From the NCBI GenBank assembly GCA_025201705.1, contig MU616609.1, forward strand, positions 1-64,000: a stretch of 64,000 bases of DNA. The letters run 5' to 3'. Position 1 is the stretch's first letter. Every line of letters starts with the position of its first letter. Position numbers and translations under genes: made by a program. This DNA is from Dissophora ornata (Eukaryota > Mortierellomycota > Mortierellomycetes > Mortierellales > Mortierellaceae). Of this stretch, positions 21,012 through 32,551 are shown in pieces. The notes beneath the pieces are model-generated. The model worked only from the letters and a program-made list of their open reading frames with translations, did not search any database and was not told the origin of the DNA.

Positions 21012-24000
21012 ATGGAGGATTACCAGGAGTTTCGTTTGAAAGGAAGTGACTCAGGCGTTGACACGAAAACCATTGATGTCGATATTCTTGCCAATGGAGA
21101 GAGGGTGATCTTCCTCCAGGATATTGAAAGGATCTTCCCCAAGGCTGTAGACTTCATGCATGGAAAACGCAGCGTAAAGCTGGTTAAAGACGCAAGTCAT
21201 GAATGGTAAACATGAAGTACAGGAAGTGAAAATGAGATAATTGCTTTGCTCTTTTTCGCTGTACTTACTTTATCTGCCGTTTTATTGGTCGTTTGTAGGC
21301 TCGTTCCTCACTGCATCAAGCATTGTCCTGGTGTAGTCTTGGATGTTGTTTTGTCCACCGCTGTTGAACATGTCCTCGTCGACTCTCCAGTGGCAACTCC
21401 AAGTCCGGCTCTAATGGACGGTCGAACCGACGCTCCAGCCGATGTTCCAACCAACGCTCCGACTTTGTCTTCGATCGAGGACAAGGTCGTTGAGGCTCTG
21501 CAAGTCGCTACACTTCCTGCAGACACACCCATTGGCGGCACTGCTGGCGACGTGTCGACTACTCCCCCACTTTTGCCACCAGGTTCATCTTCCAACGTCA
21601 AGGCGACTTCCAACACTGCACTGACATTTAGTCAGGTTGTGAAGCTCGCATTAAAGAAGACACAGGAGCTCGATCAAGGAAGCTCCTCGGAGCTCGCCGC
21701 TAAGATAGACCGTATGATCAAGTTACAAGACGCCATGGACGCCAAGCAAGAAGAGATAAAGCAGCTGCAGCAGAAAGCCTTTGGTCAGCAGGAAGAGATG
21801 AAGCAGCTGCAGCAGAATGCCCTTGGTAAGCAGGAAGAGATAAAGCAGCTGCAGCAGAAAGCCCTTGGTGAGCAGGAAGAGATGAAGCAGCTGCAGCGGC
21901 AAGTCCTTGCTCAGCAGGAAGAGATGAAGGAGCTGCAGATGCTATCCCTTGTTCACCAAGAGGAGATGAAACAGCTGCAGATCCAGACTCTTAGCAAGTT
22001 GGCTGCGCTTCAGACTCGCGTCCAAGCAATCCTGACTCAGAATTTCGAACTGCAAGAGTACCCGATCCCTCGCCTATTCATTGTCCTTCCACAAGACAGA
22101 TCGCCATGGGATATCGTGGATCCTTTCAGAAACAATTTCCGACTATACTTTTTGTGCGAGTGTGGAGAACACACAAAGTCGATCAATAGCAAGAGTACGA
22201 TTCCCCACCAAATCCATCTCGCTAAACATGAAGGATACGACATCGCTCGACCCACAGAGTTCTTTCAGCAGTACGGTCCATATGTCCTCGCGATCCTGAA
22301 GATGCTCAAGTTAGGGATCAAGGTCGCTGGAGTTGCTATGCCAGCTATTTCTCACTTGACCCACGCAGATACCCTTGGTCGGGCGACTGCTAGTCTTCAA
22401 CGTCTGAAAGATAATATCGAGCCTGGAATGGACCAAGTCATGGACCACATCGAGAAGGTGTCTGTGAACGAAGGTGAAGCTGTCGAGGGATTTGGCGGGC
22501 AGATGGGAGATAATGAGGCATTGGAAGGCGCTGATTTACGCAAGTTGGACATGTTCCTCAAGGACAAGGATGGAAACAAGGTGCTGGGAAATCTGTACAG
22601 AACTGTCACGGTCGAGGGACACGTCAAATGGGTGTGCACTGATCATTACCGCGAGAATTATCAAGAGAAGGCAGTCGAAGCGTTCAAAGTTTTAGTGGAC
22701 TCTCTAGGAGGATCATTTGACGAGAACTTTGGTCGGGTGAGAGTGAATCTCGAGTCAAGAGAGCTAGCTGAACGATTTTATGTGGCGTTGGAAAAGGCGA
22801 AACATGTCCATGAGCTCAAGATCCAGCTTTCCTGGAAGACAACGTACAGCGACTTCAAGAGACTGCGAGATATGCTAAATAAAACGAGCATCGCCATTCT
22901 GGACTTTGGCTGTAACGCCGGCGTTGGCCCTACCAGCGATTTCTATAACAGGCGCCACCGATACGATCCCATCTTTGAGATTATGAGACACCCTTCCATA
23001 CAAGCTTTTGGAGCCATGAATCTTCCCGACGAATTTTTCCATCGATCCAGCTCAGAGCCCAAGGATGCCGATTTCTCGAATCTGAGACGCCTGGAAATTG
23101 GTCGGGTGGACTCGGACGCGGATATTGCCAGCCTCAAACTCCTGATTGACAAGGCGCCAAATCTCTCTAGCCTGACAATAGAGACTCCCAAAAGTCTTCT
23201 AGGCGGATTCGGCTTATGGCCGAAGAACACCAGCTTCTCTGATCTCGGATATCTGAAAATTGATCCTGTGATTGTGGAAGAGGATACTCTTAAATTCAAG
23301 TATCTTGTGCCTCTGGCGCCGAGTATTCCTAGCCTGACTTTGGTAACTCCGAAAAATTTCTTCCAAGGACCCAGCCCATGGCCGAGGAATGCTGACTTCT
23401 CGAATATGAAAGAGCTGGAAATTGGTTTGGTGGACTCGGATGCGGAAATTGTCAACCTCAAGTTGCTGGTTGCTCAGACACCGAAACTTACTAGCCTGTC
23501 TTTGAATACACCTTTGGGACGTTTGCCAGCAGTCTACAGCAAGATTGTAGAACATCAGACCTTTGCAATCACATTCAAGGACCTGTCGCTGCGCATTTTG
23601 CCTCCAGACAGAGAATCGGGCCCGCGAAAGGTTGCTCTTCAGGATCTGACGCATTTGATCAAAGTCTATGGCGCACAGTTTGGAACGTTGGACTTGACCA
23701 AGATTGGGCCAAGAAATTTGGCGGTGAGGGCTTTAGCCGAGGCAACACGAAGTGGCTCGAGACTGAAAGAGCTCACCTTGGAGGGCGTCGGCCGAGCTCT
23801 AGGCGATATATGTATCAAAGATCTTGCCAGTATCGTTGCCCGGTCTGGATTGTGCAAATTTAGGGTTGCTTTGGAAACCGAGGACGCACGTCTGCGCATC
23901 GTAGAGTCAATTCAATGGAAACATATCCGTGAGTTGGAGGTTATTTTAGAACATGGAGATCAGGCGATGAAGGAACTACTAGATGACATGAAGATCTCGG

Positions 24001-24155
24001 AGAGAGTCAACTTGGAACATGTGAACTACAAAGTGAGTTATACGAGCGACACGAGTTATGCGATTGATACGAGCGATGATACAAATATTAAAAATCTTCG
24101 AATTGCTGTCAAACGAATTAAAAAAAAATTTCGAGCCCTAGCTAATCTCAAATAA
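21012..24155 (+). CDS. large coiled-coil and leucine-rich-repeat-like protein, lineage-specific, 1016 aa
   Basis: Two exons, 21012-21205 and 21299-24155, join to 1016 residues (intron 93 nt). A frame starting at 21246 begins inside the intron and is not the start. Order of parts: N-terminal domain (DVDILANGERVIFLQDIE, then VPHCIKHCPGVVLDVV) at ~20-85; Thr/Pro-rich linker at ~90-190; six 14-residue coiled-coil repeats of type QEEMKQLQ at ~214-297; a conserved-looking block (PRLFIVLPQDRSPW, RLYFLCECGEHT, AKHEGYDIARPTEFFQ) at ~320-380; then leucine-rich-like repeats (LEIGRVDSDADI, LEIGLVDSDAEI) at ~650-800 and a basic C-terminus. I know this architecture only as an expanded Mortierella-type family. 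A role as an intracellular receptor-like scaffold is a guess. Confidence 0.8.
21744..21995 (+). repeat. 42-bp tandem repeat encoding the coiled coil
   Basis: Six in-frame copies of a 42 bp unit encode the heptad-rich 14-mer QEE(I/M)KQLQ. The first three copies are the most alike and the last two the most diverged. Such arrays gain and lose units by slippage, changing coiled-coil length two heptads at a time. Confidence 0.85.
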
Positions 24156-24309
24156 AAATATAATAAAACAAAATTTGCAGTAAAGGAGATGTCAACATTG
24201 CACTTTGAGGACGGAAACTTCATGCATTTTTTTTTTGGAAGCTGAAGCTGCATGCGACATCATGATGCCATATGCAGCAGGGTTGATTCATTTCAAAAAC
24301 GTGCTTCGT

Positions 24310-25277
24310 ATGATAAGAAAATGGCTGGAAAGAGGAATGTTCCTGTCAAGCTTTTGGACACCACCGCAAAACCTTTCCTCAACACCATAATGCCTCCTGA
24401 CGACCCTGTCGGCAGTTCTCGCTTCACCAAAGCTCAACTAAAAGCCGTGATTGATTGGGTTGAAGACATTGACAACTATCGCCTTCTCTTTGATCACGGG
24501 GCAACTAAGGGAGTAACACTTCAGAAGGCGTTCACCAAAATGTCGAATGACTTGAAGCTGAGGTACCTGCGCTCAAGAATCGTCTGGATTACATCTTCTC
24601 TAGCACGCCTGTGTTTCGGCCTGAAGACGATCGTGAGGCTGGTGGTCTTCCCCTTGCGGCCAGCAGGTTCGTGAGATTATAAGACCATTGGAAGCGAATG
24701 ATCGTTTACTTGTATTTCTCATATTATTTTGCTTCTCAGGAACGACAAGAGCAAGGCTGTCGCTCCACGCCGACCCCACCTCCCCACTTGCGTGCATCAG
24801 ATGGAGAGTCTGAAGAGGAGAAGTCGAGGAGGAGGAATTAGAGCAGGAACTGGAACCGGTAGCTGGTCCTTCGCGACAAGCAAATGCACTTGATGACAAC
24901 TACTAAGATCGAGGCGACCGGAGCTACGACGAACAGGAGTATACACATTTGCTAGATGCAAATAAAGATGCTACATCGCGGCCACGCTTGCGTCAAATTC
25001 GGCGTCGAAATGACGCAGATCTGAGCTCTAACATTGCGAGCGAGGCCTCAGTCGTGCAACCAACCTCCGAGCGATCATCCTTACCAAAGGCCCTAGCGGG
25101 CGTGAGCACGGCGAGGAGTATTCAAGAAAAAAGATATTGGGACGGAATGGACGCCGACAGAAAGTATAGGGCTCGCGCTTTGGAACAACAGACGAGGAGA
25201 GAGGACGCGCAAGTAAGGTTGCTCGAGCCTTTTCTCCAGGAACAAGAGGCGAGACTTGCCCAAGAGAAGATGCTGAT

Positions 25278-25314
<37 letters not shown>

Positions 25315-25380
25315 GCTCATACTCGCGTGAAAGAACTTAAAGCCCTTCATCTTCAAGAGTGCCGAGCAGAAACACGGTAA
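24310..25380 (+). pseudogene. Harbinger accessory protein (trihelix/Myb-like), frameshifted
   Basis: The first segment (FTKAQLKAVIDWVEDIDNY, then KAFTKMSND) looks like the helix-rich DNA-binding start of Harbinger companion proteins. It continues in another frame as LKNRLDYIFSSTPVF, then EDDREAGGLPLAAS, so at least one frameshift lies near 24570. After a possible intron at ~24668-24739 a Gln/Glu/Arg-rich helix follows (KRYWDGMDADRKYRA, ALEQQTRREDA). A (CT)n tract inserts repeated Leu-Ser into the frame near 25281. The gene is broken. Confidence 0.5.
25280..25312 (+). repeat. (CT)n microsatellite
   Basis: A run of about 16 CT units sits inside the accessory-gene frame and reads as alternating Leu-Ser. 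It probably expanded after the gene lost function. Confidence 0.9.
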
Positions 25381-25609
25381 CACGAAACCCTCATGGCTCA
25401 GCTCCTCCCAGCGTGCAGAACATTTATATCAACAACAGCATAGCTCACTCTTTACCATTGAGCGAAAGCAATATGCAACTATTGTTGAAACAGCAAAAGG
25501 CACAAGCACGAGTGGACCGATGATGCCAAGCACACTACTTACCACAGTCTCACTATAGGAGACGCTTCAGAGTCAACGCCGGCAACTTCCACTCACCACA
25601 TCAGACACG

Positions 25610-26104
25610 ATGTCCGAGATTGACCCGTATAATGTTGATCGCTTGACCTTCTCGATTATCAAAGGTGGCACTGCCAAGGTGGTAGCCCTGTATGATGTAG
25701 GGCGGGAATTATCAGGAGTAGAGGTAGAGGTGGGTACGGAGCTCCCTATGATGAGGAAGGCGGAAGAAACCTTGAAAAAGTGCTCTAAGAAGCGGGCCCG
25801 TGATTCAAGACTCATCATGAGTGAAAGGGCAATGAGGTTAGGTTTGACGGTAATTAAGGAAACACGGACGTTGGCAGAGGCCAGGAATGAGCAACTGCGG
25901 TTGATAGTCATGGAGCAAATGTTAACAGTTCAATTAGGACGCAGCTCAACGGTTGTCCGCCAGGACAACCCGCACGCCATCTCTACTACAAACCCCGGGA
26001 ACAGCGACAACGAAACCATGCGACCGCCTACAACTTCTGAACGACCTCTACGTAGATCCCTTAGTATCGCCTCACTTCACAAACGTGCATTAAGGCCGAA
26101 ATAA
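25610..26104 (+). CDS. ORF of unknown function, 164 aa
   Basis: An uninterrupted frame starts MSEIDPYNVDRLTF and has a helical, charged middle (KAEETLKKCSKKRARDS, ETRTLAEARNEQLRL) and a basic Ser/Arg-rich tail. It lies between the two transposon gene remains and may be the last exon of the accessory gene or an unrelated small gene. No family is recognised. It could also be non-coding. Confidence 0.35.
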   Translation: MSEIDPYNVDRLTFSIIKGGTAKVVALYDVGRELSGVEVEVGTELPMMRKAEETLKKCSKKRARDSRLIMSERAMRLGLTVIKETRTLAEARNEQLRLIVMEQMLTVQLGRSSTVVRQDNPHAISTTNPGNSDNETMRPPTTSERPLRRSLSIASLHKRALRPK

Positions 26105-26149
26105 CGCGACAGCGGCTACATATTATTATCAACGATACTGTGTGCCAAA

Positions 26150-26857
26150 CTACATGTCCCTAGGGGTCTTGCGGTGCCTCTTAGGAACGTTGAGTTTGTT
26201 GTTATTGTTGTTGTAAGTGATGATTCTTCGTCGGCTACAACCCACAACAAGAGCCCTGGCCATGACATCTCTTCTAAATCGCCTTCCGTCAGTCGTTTCT
26301 TCTAATGGAAGCTCCTCGTGCGGTGGCACGCCATACATATCATTTTTACAGTCCTCTGGGGACAAAATCTCGTTTTGCTCAATTAGAAAGCTGTGAAGAA
26401 TGGCGCACGCTGTTATCCAGTCAAGAGCTCTCTTGACATCAGCGTCATACGTGTTCTTCCGGATCCTAACAGGCAACTCCCGCAGGGACATCAGCATTCC
26501 GATACAGTGCTCGTTACACGCTCGAACGTGAGCGACGCAGATATTGAAATCTATCTGATCTTGAGATAGATTACTACCCTTGAATGGAGGCACAGCAGTG
26601 GTCGAAATATGATAGGCAGAGTCGGCTATGAGGTACTGTCCGGAGGAGAAGTGCTCGTCTGAGCGGTTCCAAAGGCGACTCTCACAGAATACACGGTGGT
26701 CATGGCATCGACCCTCAATTGACAAACAACAAAATGTACAGCGGATTAACTTCCCTGTTGACAAATGCTTGTACTCCAAAGCGTCCAGCTTACCAGAGTA
26801 CCCGAGAAAAAGAAAAATTATCTTCTTATTCTTGTCGCAGACCATTTGAGCGTTCAA
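26150..26857 (-). pseudogene. PIF/Harbinger transposase, DDE nuclease C-terminal part
   Basis: The frame keeps typical Harbinger (DDE_Tnp_4) motifs: CHDHRVFCESRLW, the second catalytic Asp in YLIADSAYHI, and the third acidic residue in RACNEHCIGML, ending DWITACAILHSFLIEQ. The segment at ~26690-26790 interrupts the usual join between GYSG and CHDHRV. It starts with GTAAGC but no clean in-frame acceptor was found. The first catalytic Asp and the N-terminal helix-turn-helix, expected above 26857, cannot be read in one frame. It is probably inactive. Confidence 0.7.
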
Positions 26858-27046
26858 GGAGTATTGGCCGTCTTTCTCTTCTTCATTCCTTCACCCATGT
26901 CAAGCGATAACCTTCAGCACCACTCAGACCTTTCCCATCAAGAAATGAACTTGGTATGCCTCCATATTGACGCGTCGTCGAATGACGGCCTGGGGACCTG
27001 TGGAACTTTGACTGGCAGCGATGTCTTTGAGTTGACGTTTACATAA

Positions 27047-27578
27047 TGCTACTTAAGTCGCCTAGACAACATCTATTACGATTTTTTTTGGACATACCCC
27101 TAGCCACACAAGCGCCAGCAAGCTTGAAAGTCGCACTGAAAGCCATCTCTTGGGACTAAGCGACAATCTTCCCGCTGGATGCGACCCTGCGCATGTTGAA
27201 TGCTATTCCTCAGGCGTGTCTGTGGACGCTTACGACGAGCAGCGACTGTCACTCGCTGATGATGTGCAAGAGCTTTCGCTAGTCGATTATGGAGAGGAAT
27301 TGTCTCTCGGTAGGTTTACATGATTCTGTCGTGGACCGACAGGCAGATTGGAAAGGGTAATAGACAAGGAGCGGTGTTCAGAAGTATGGGAAAAGAATCA
27401 TACTCGGAGAGTTGCCACCAAAATTAAAGTTGGCATGGTTTGTGCGGCAAGGCACCATGTTTTGCAGTGGCTTGATAAATCGGTGACTGCCCAGCCTTTT
27501 TTTTTCTTTTTATGTTTGAGCACTTGTAGCCATTGCCACCTTTCACCAACTTGCTCATTACTCATTACGATAACCTCA
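27047..27578. other. intergenic with a possible gene relic
   Basis: At 27107-27320 one frame stays open (ESHLLGLSDNLPAGCDP, then LSLADDVQELSLVDYGEE) but has no start or splice partner and no recognised family. The rest is AT-rich with poly(T) runs. Confidence 0.35.
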
Positions 27579-28531
27579 ATGATTCTGGGATTCTGGGGTA
27601 CGCCATGAACACTCATCATCCAGAGCACCATTTAGCTCTCCAATTGTTTTTTTTTTTGCACGTGGACATAGCGTAAGCTCAATATACTAAGTATACGCCC
27701 TCCGTGTTTTTTTTTTATATTGGGTCTAGGACTGACTGTCTTTCCTGAAAAGACCTACACGCAAATTGTCGACAACTCGTTCAAGTTGTCCATGGTAACT
27801 CTATCTGGGACCAGCGGTATTCTTAAAAAAAAAAAGAGAAAAAAAAATGTTCAACATCAAAGTTGGCAAGGAAATAATCAACTAAACCAGTTTTTACCTT
27901 CTGCGTGCAATTCTTCAAATTGCCTTATCTAGGCGGCGCTTGACGAGGAGGCAAAACCGGGTCGCACATCCGTTCGCGTCACTGTCGACGAGAAGACATT
28001 CATCCTTTGCTCTTTGATCGAAGGTCAAGTTGAGCAGCAAAATTTGGACTTGGTATTTACTGAAGGCGAGGAAATCACATTCTCGGTCTCAGGAGAGAAG
28101 TAAGTGCACCGATGGACCTTTCTTCCTTTTCCCCCCCGAACATGTCATTCATCTGATTGTATCAACAACTGACGAAAATAATTGCTAACGTTGTCTTTGT
28201 CTATCGTAGTGCTGTCCATCTCTCAGGAAACTATCTCCCCGAGGATGAAGGTGCAGATTACGGCGATGAAGAGGGCATTTATGGCAACGACACGAGTGAT
28301 TTAGAGATCGATGAGCAGGGCAATGTAATCGTCACCAAGGGCGCCAAGCGTGTTGCGGACTTTGTGGGCGATGAGGACGAGGACGAGGACTCGGAGGAAG
28401 ACCCCGATTTCACTGGCGAGGACTCTGATGACGATGAGGAGGACTCTGATGAGGATGATGAAAACAACGAGCAGGCTGAGGACGATGACGATGAGGACGA
28501 TGAGGAGGAGGAGGAGGAGGAGGACAACGCC

Positions 28532-28563
<32 letters not shown>

Positions 28564-29173
28564 CGAAGACGAGGATGAAGACGAGGATGAAGACGATGAG
28601 GAAGATGAGACCCCCGTAACAAAAAAGCAGCCAGCAACCACATCTACTGCACCCCCAGCCAAGAAGCAGAAGGTGACAGAAGAGAAGGCCATCTCTGTCA
28701 AAGCCACGAAAGAACCCAAGAAGGAAGAGAGCAAGAAAGGCAATGTGAAGACTCTCCCCAACGGCTTGATCATTGAGGATATCAAGGTCGGAGAGAATGC
28801 ACGCGCCAAGGGCGGCAAGAAGGTTGGCATGCGGTACATTGGACGTTTAACGAACGGCAAAGTGTTTGATAAGAACGTGAGCGGAAAGCCCTTCACGTTT
28901 AGCCTGGATCGTGGCGAGGTGATCAAGGGATGGGACATTGGTGTCAAGGGCATGCAATTGGGTGGAGAGCGTCGCCTGACTATTCCCCCAGCTCTCGCGT
29001 AAGTGAACGGATGTGCAATGGGGATTGAGTATGTGCCATGATGGGTTGATGCAAACGGACTGACAGCGATGGTTTTTCTTGTGATGGATAGATATGGCAC
29101 CAAGGGCGCACCTCCAGATATTCCCCCCAATGCCACTTTGGTATTTGAGGTCAAGGTTGTTTCGTTGAAGTAG
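27579..29173 (+). CDS. nuclear FKBP-type peptidyl-prolyl isomerase (Fpr3/Fpr4 class), 373 aa
   Basis: Exons 27579-27597, 27730-27794, 27933-28099, 28210-28998 and 29092-29173 join to 373 residues. The first exon is 19 nt and gives MILGFWG, flowing into [11 protein letters not shown], the start of the nucleoplasmin-like domain of this class. A later in-frame ATG at 27720 sits in the intron and is not the start. A long Asp/Glu stretch (~residues 140-225) precedes a Lys-rich nuclear-type segment ([10 protein letters not shown]) and a C-terminal FKBP domain with [31 protein letters not shown] and [20 protein letters not shown]. Yeast Fpr3/Fpr4 act as histone chaperones and isomerise histone-tail prolines. 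It lies just upstream of NAP1, another histone chaperone. Confidence 0.9.
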
Positions 29174-29518
29174 ACTGAATTAGAGAGAGGCGGTAGAGAT
29201 TGTGTGACTGAACAGAGCATTGTGCATTGATTACACCTTCATGTCATAAATATCACGGCTACGGCCATGAAGTTGTAACAGAACAGCCTGTTGGTGCACC
29301 GCTGCGATGTGTGGTACTGTTCATGTCACGGACACAATCACCTCTCTGTGCTCTGTGGCAGCAGATGCGATCAAGTGCAACACCTTTATTCTCGGGAATG
29401 CGTTGCGCGTATGTGAGCGCAGTCAACGTTCCTTCCCTCCCTTTCAGTCCTCACATCTCGGAGTTGCAAAAAAAAACTTTTTAACCTCAACCCCACTTTG
29501 CCTCTCTTCTTCACAACT
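29174..29518. promoter_or_regulatory. FKBP-NAP1 intergenic region
   Basis: The 345 bp between two co-oriented genes hold a pyrimidine-rich leader just before the NAP1 start. No TATA box stands out. Confidence 0.4.
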
Positions 29519-31499
29519 ATGGATCATTCCTCAGGTAACAACACCCCCACCACAACAACTAAACATCAACCCTCTCTCATCCTTGGATCCACATAACCAC
29601 TCCGCGCTTAAAGCTGTAATGACCAGAGTTACCTTGTGACATCTGCCATGACGCCGCTGGATCAACAGCGAATCTACATTAGACAGAACCAAAAGCAGAG
29701 GCGGCTGACGATACTGTCTGCACCTACCACCTTAACGAGCAGCTGAATGCCTTGCAAACCAGCGGCAATATTTACATATACATTTTTGCAAAGACGCCAG
29801 CTTTTCGGCGGCATCTGCTTGCTGATTCAATTCAAATAACGCGCCTGCACATGGCACCTCGCTCGGACCAACCACCCCTGCAGCTGGAAACTAAGAGCGA
29901 ACTGTGCAGGGACTATGAAGTTGAATGGCAGCGCCACTAACCCAGCACCATGCTTCCGTCCTGATACCTGTTAGCCAACGTTGACATCAAGAAGAAACAT
30001 CAGCAGGAAGCCCCAACGCCCCAGAACACACCCATCTTTACCGCACCCGGCAACCAAGAAGATATGGATACCATCCTGACCCCAGGTAAATGCAACCGTT
30101 ATCTCTGCCCCATACTGTTGCAATTGCCCGTCCTTCCCATCACCCCTTCCCTCTCCTACCCGTTATCTATACCCGCGTTCTCATTCTGTGTGGCTGCTGT
30201 GCGCAATTCTCTATGTGGATTGCGTACCCCGAAGGCATTTGACCATTCTCGTCCTTTTGTTCTCAACAACCTCTTTGTTGGCCCTGTTTCCTTGTCCTCC
30301 CCAACAAAAATTTTTTTTTTTGAGTTGGGATACTTCTCCACGAACGTTGACGTGTTCGTGTTGGTCGCGTTGGTCCGTTGTTCCATACCTGTCTACCCGG
30401 CCCACTCCTAACATGTGTATCCGTTGTCCGAACTATTGATAAACTAGGAGCCCGTGAGGAGATCATCGACAACCAAAAGGCTCAGCTTATGACCATGCTG
30501 GAAAGAAGTCTCAGCGGCTTGGTTAACACCACCCCCATCCCTGTTGAGGTCCGTCGTCGCGTCAAGGGCTTGAAGTCACTCCAGCACAAGCACTCTGCTC
30601 TTGAGGTTGAGTTCCAGAAGGAGATCCTCGCCCTGGAGAAGAAGTACCTCGATCTCTACACCCCTCTTTACCAGAAGCGTGCCGAGTATGTCAGTGGCAA
30701 AGCCGAGCCTACTGATGCCGAGGTCGAGGATGGAGTCAGCGACGATGAGAAAGAACAAGAGGAGGAGGACGAGGACGACGAGGACGAGAAGGAGGCCGAG
30801 AAGGTCGAGGGTATTCCCGAGTTCTGGCTCACTGCATTGAAGTCGCACCCTCAGTTCACGGAAATCATCACCGAGAAGGACGAGGAGGCATTGAAGCACT
30901 TGGTCGACATCCGCCTCTCGTACTTTGAGAAGCCTGGATTCCGTCTAGACTTTGAGTTCTCTCCCAACGATTTCTTCAGCAACACGACGTTGTCCAAGAC
31001 TTACTTCTACCAGGATGAGCCCGGCTATGGTGGCGATTTCGTCTTCGACCATGCCGAGGGCACCAAGATCGACTGGAAGGAAGGCAAGGATCTGTCGGTG
31101 ACTGTGGAGACCAAGAAGCAGCGCCATAAAGGCACCAACAAGACCCGCGTGGTCAAGAAGACCGTCCCTGCTGAGACATTCTTCTCCTTCTTCTCACCTC
31201 CAGTTGCACCTGAGGAGGATGCTGAGGAGGATGAGGATGAGGACGAGGATATTGGAGAGAAGATGGAGATTGACTACGGTTTGGGAGAGGAGCTGAAGGA
31301 CAACCTGATCCCCCGCGCCGTGGACTGGTTCACGGGCAAGGCTCTTCAATACCAGGACAACGATGACCAGTACGATGATGATTTCGACTACGATGATGAG
31401 GAGGAGGATGAGGACGAGGATGAGGATGATGACGAGGATGATGACGATGACGATCTCCCCACCAAGGACGAGAAGGCGCCCGAGTGCAAGCAGCAATAA
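29519..31499 (+). CDS. NAP1: nucleosome assembly protein 1, 392 aa
   Basis: Exons 29519-29534, 29975-30085 and 30448-31499 join to 392 residues. Exon 1 (MDHSS) is short and the second join was chosen because it alone keeps frame, giving the TPQNTPIFTAP block. The NAP domain holds VNTTPIPVEVRRRVKGLKSL, the long dimerisation helix (EVEFQKEILALEKKYLDLY), PEFWLTALKSHP, TKIDWKEGKDLSV and ETFFSFFSPP. The acidic tail (DDDFDYDDEEEDED) binds histones. NAP1 shuttles H2A-H2B and assembles nucleosomes. An apparent start at 30378 lies in the intron. The domain is certain; the exact exon 1-2 join is moderate. Confidence 0.9.
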
Positions 31500-31777
31500 A
31501 GAATTGCTCTATATCTTGTTTCTTTTCTCCACATGATAGCCAGCCTACAGTAATAAATTCTCACGTCCTTCAGATCCACAATTATTGAGTGGCACAGAAT
31601 TTGCAAAAGACCCCCCTGGGGGGAGGGGGCGTCATTTCTCACTGGTGGCGTTGCGTGTGCATGGTGCTGTCTTGGACAGCCCATAGACTGCGCAAGACGA
31701 CGCTTTTCAAGAGTTTGTCTTTCCTCTCATTCCTCCGTCCCTCTTGGCATTCATTTCAGTTTGTTCATTCCCGCAGC
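31500..31777. other. NAP1-ARPC4 intergenic
   Basis: Short spacer between two co-oriented genes. AATAAA-like signal at about 31551-31556. Nothing else seen. Confidence 0.5.
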
Positions 31778-32551
31778 ATGGTAAACGATTTTAGACGCGT
31801 CGTGTTGGACTACAGGCTAGGTGTTCTTTTCATAACAACTTTTATTATTTTTTTTCTCTCGTGGGTGGGACAGTCAAACACTCTTCGTCCTTACCTCGCA
31901 GCAGTCCGGCAGACGCTCACAGCCGCAATGTGTCTGGAGAACTTTTCGTCCCAAGTCGCGGAACGACACAACAAGCCCGAAGTTGAAGCAGGGTTGGTAT
32001 CCAGTGTGAGAGAGAGAGAGGTCAAGCATTGCTTTTCTTTTTTTTTTTTTTAACTTGGTGATTCGTTGTTTTCACTACTTTTTTTTCGAATAGCACGTCC
32101 AAGGAGGTGTTGTTGAACCCTTTGGTGGTGAGCCGCAATGACAAGGAAAAGGCACTGATTGAGACGTCGGTGAACTCGATGCGTATCAGCATTGCGATCA
32201 AGCAGGCAGATGACATGGAACATATCCTTGCGCACATGTTCACGCGTTTCTTTATGCAACGCGCCGAAAGCTTTATCATTCTTCGACGGAAACCTATTCA
32301 GGTAAAAACAAAAAACGTCGACACGTACTACTAGTATTACTATGTCACTCAACATTTCTCAATGTATTTAGGGATACGACATCTCCTTCTTAGTGACAAA
32401 CGCGCATACGGAACAAATGTTCAAGCACAAGCTCGTCGACTTTATTATTGACTTTATGGAGGCGGTCGATGCGGAGATCAGCGAGTCCAAAATCCTTTTC
32501 AACGTTCGAGCGCGAACCGTTGCAGATTCCTTCCTCATGAACCTCTCTTAG
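31778..32551 (+). CDS. ARC19: Arp2/3 complex subunit 4 (ARPC4, p20), 169 aa
   Basis: Exons 31778-31780, 31874-31992, 32094-32301 and 32372-32551 join to 169 residues, the family length. As in HSP10, the first exon is only the ATG. The protein continues [85 protein letters not shown] and [20 protein letters not shown], all matching yeast Arc19. ARPC4 forms the central dimer with ARPC2 that holds the Arp2/3 complex together in branched-actin nucleation. The second donor is GTTGGT, a weaker site, but is required by frame. The last 34 nt are repeated downstream. Confidence 0.93.

Larger units (their letters stand above)
24205..27046. mobile_element. decayed PIF/Harbinger-type DNA transposon (approximate extent)
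   Basis: Two converging gene remains lie here: a plus-strand DNA-binding-type accessory gene (from ~24310) and a minus-strand DDE nuclease (26150-26857). This two-gene layout fits PIF/Harbinger elements. Terminal inverted repeats and a TWA target duplication were not found by eye, so the limits are only those of the coding remains. Confidence 0.5.

Noticed and set aside
21246..21298. ATG at 21246 as start of the large coiled-coil protein
   Set aside because: It lies within the 93-nt intron. Joining 21012-21205 to 21299 gives a better N-terminus and a clean GT-AG splice.
27720..27729. ATG at 27720 as FKBP start
   Set aside because: It overlaps the intron acceptor (GGTCTAG). The 19-nt exon at 27579 supplies MILGFWG in frame.
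28279..29220. Long antisense ORF opposite the FKBP gene (Ser-rich)
   Set aside because: A shadow of the GAG/GAC acidic repeat; the poly-Ser is the reverse reading of Asp/Glu codons.
30156..30472. Overlapping ORFs in the middle of NAP1
   Set aside because: They lie in the 362-nt NAP1 intron. Frames on both strands without family resemblance.
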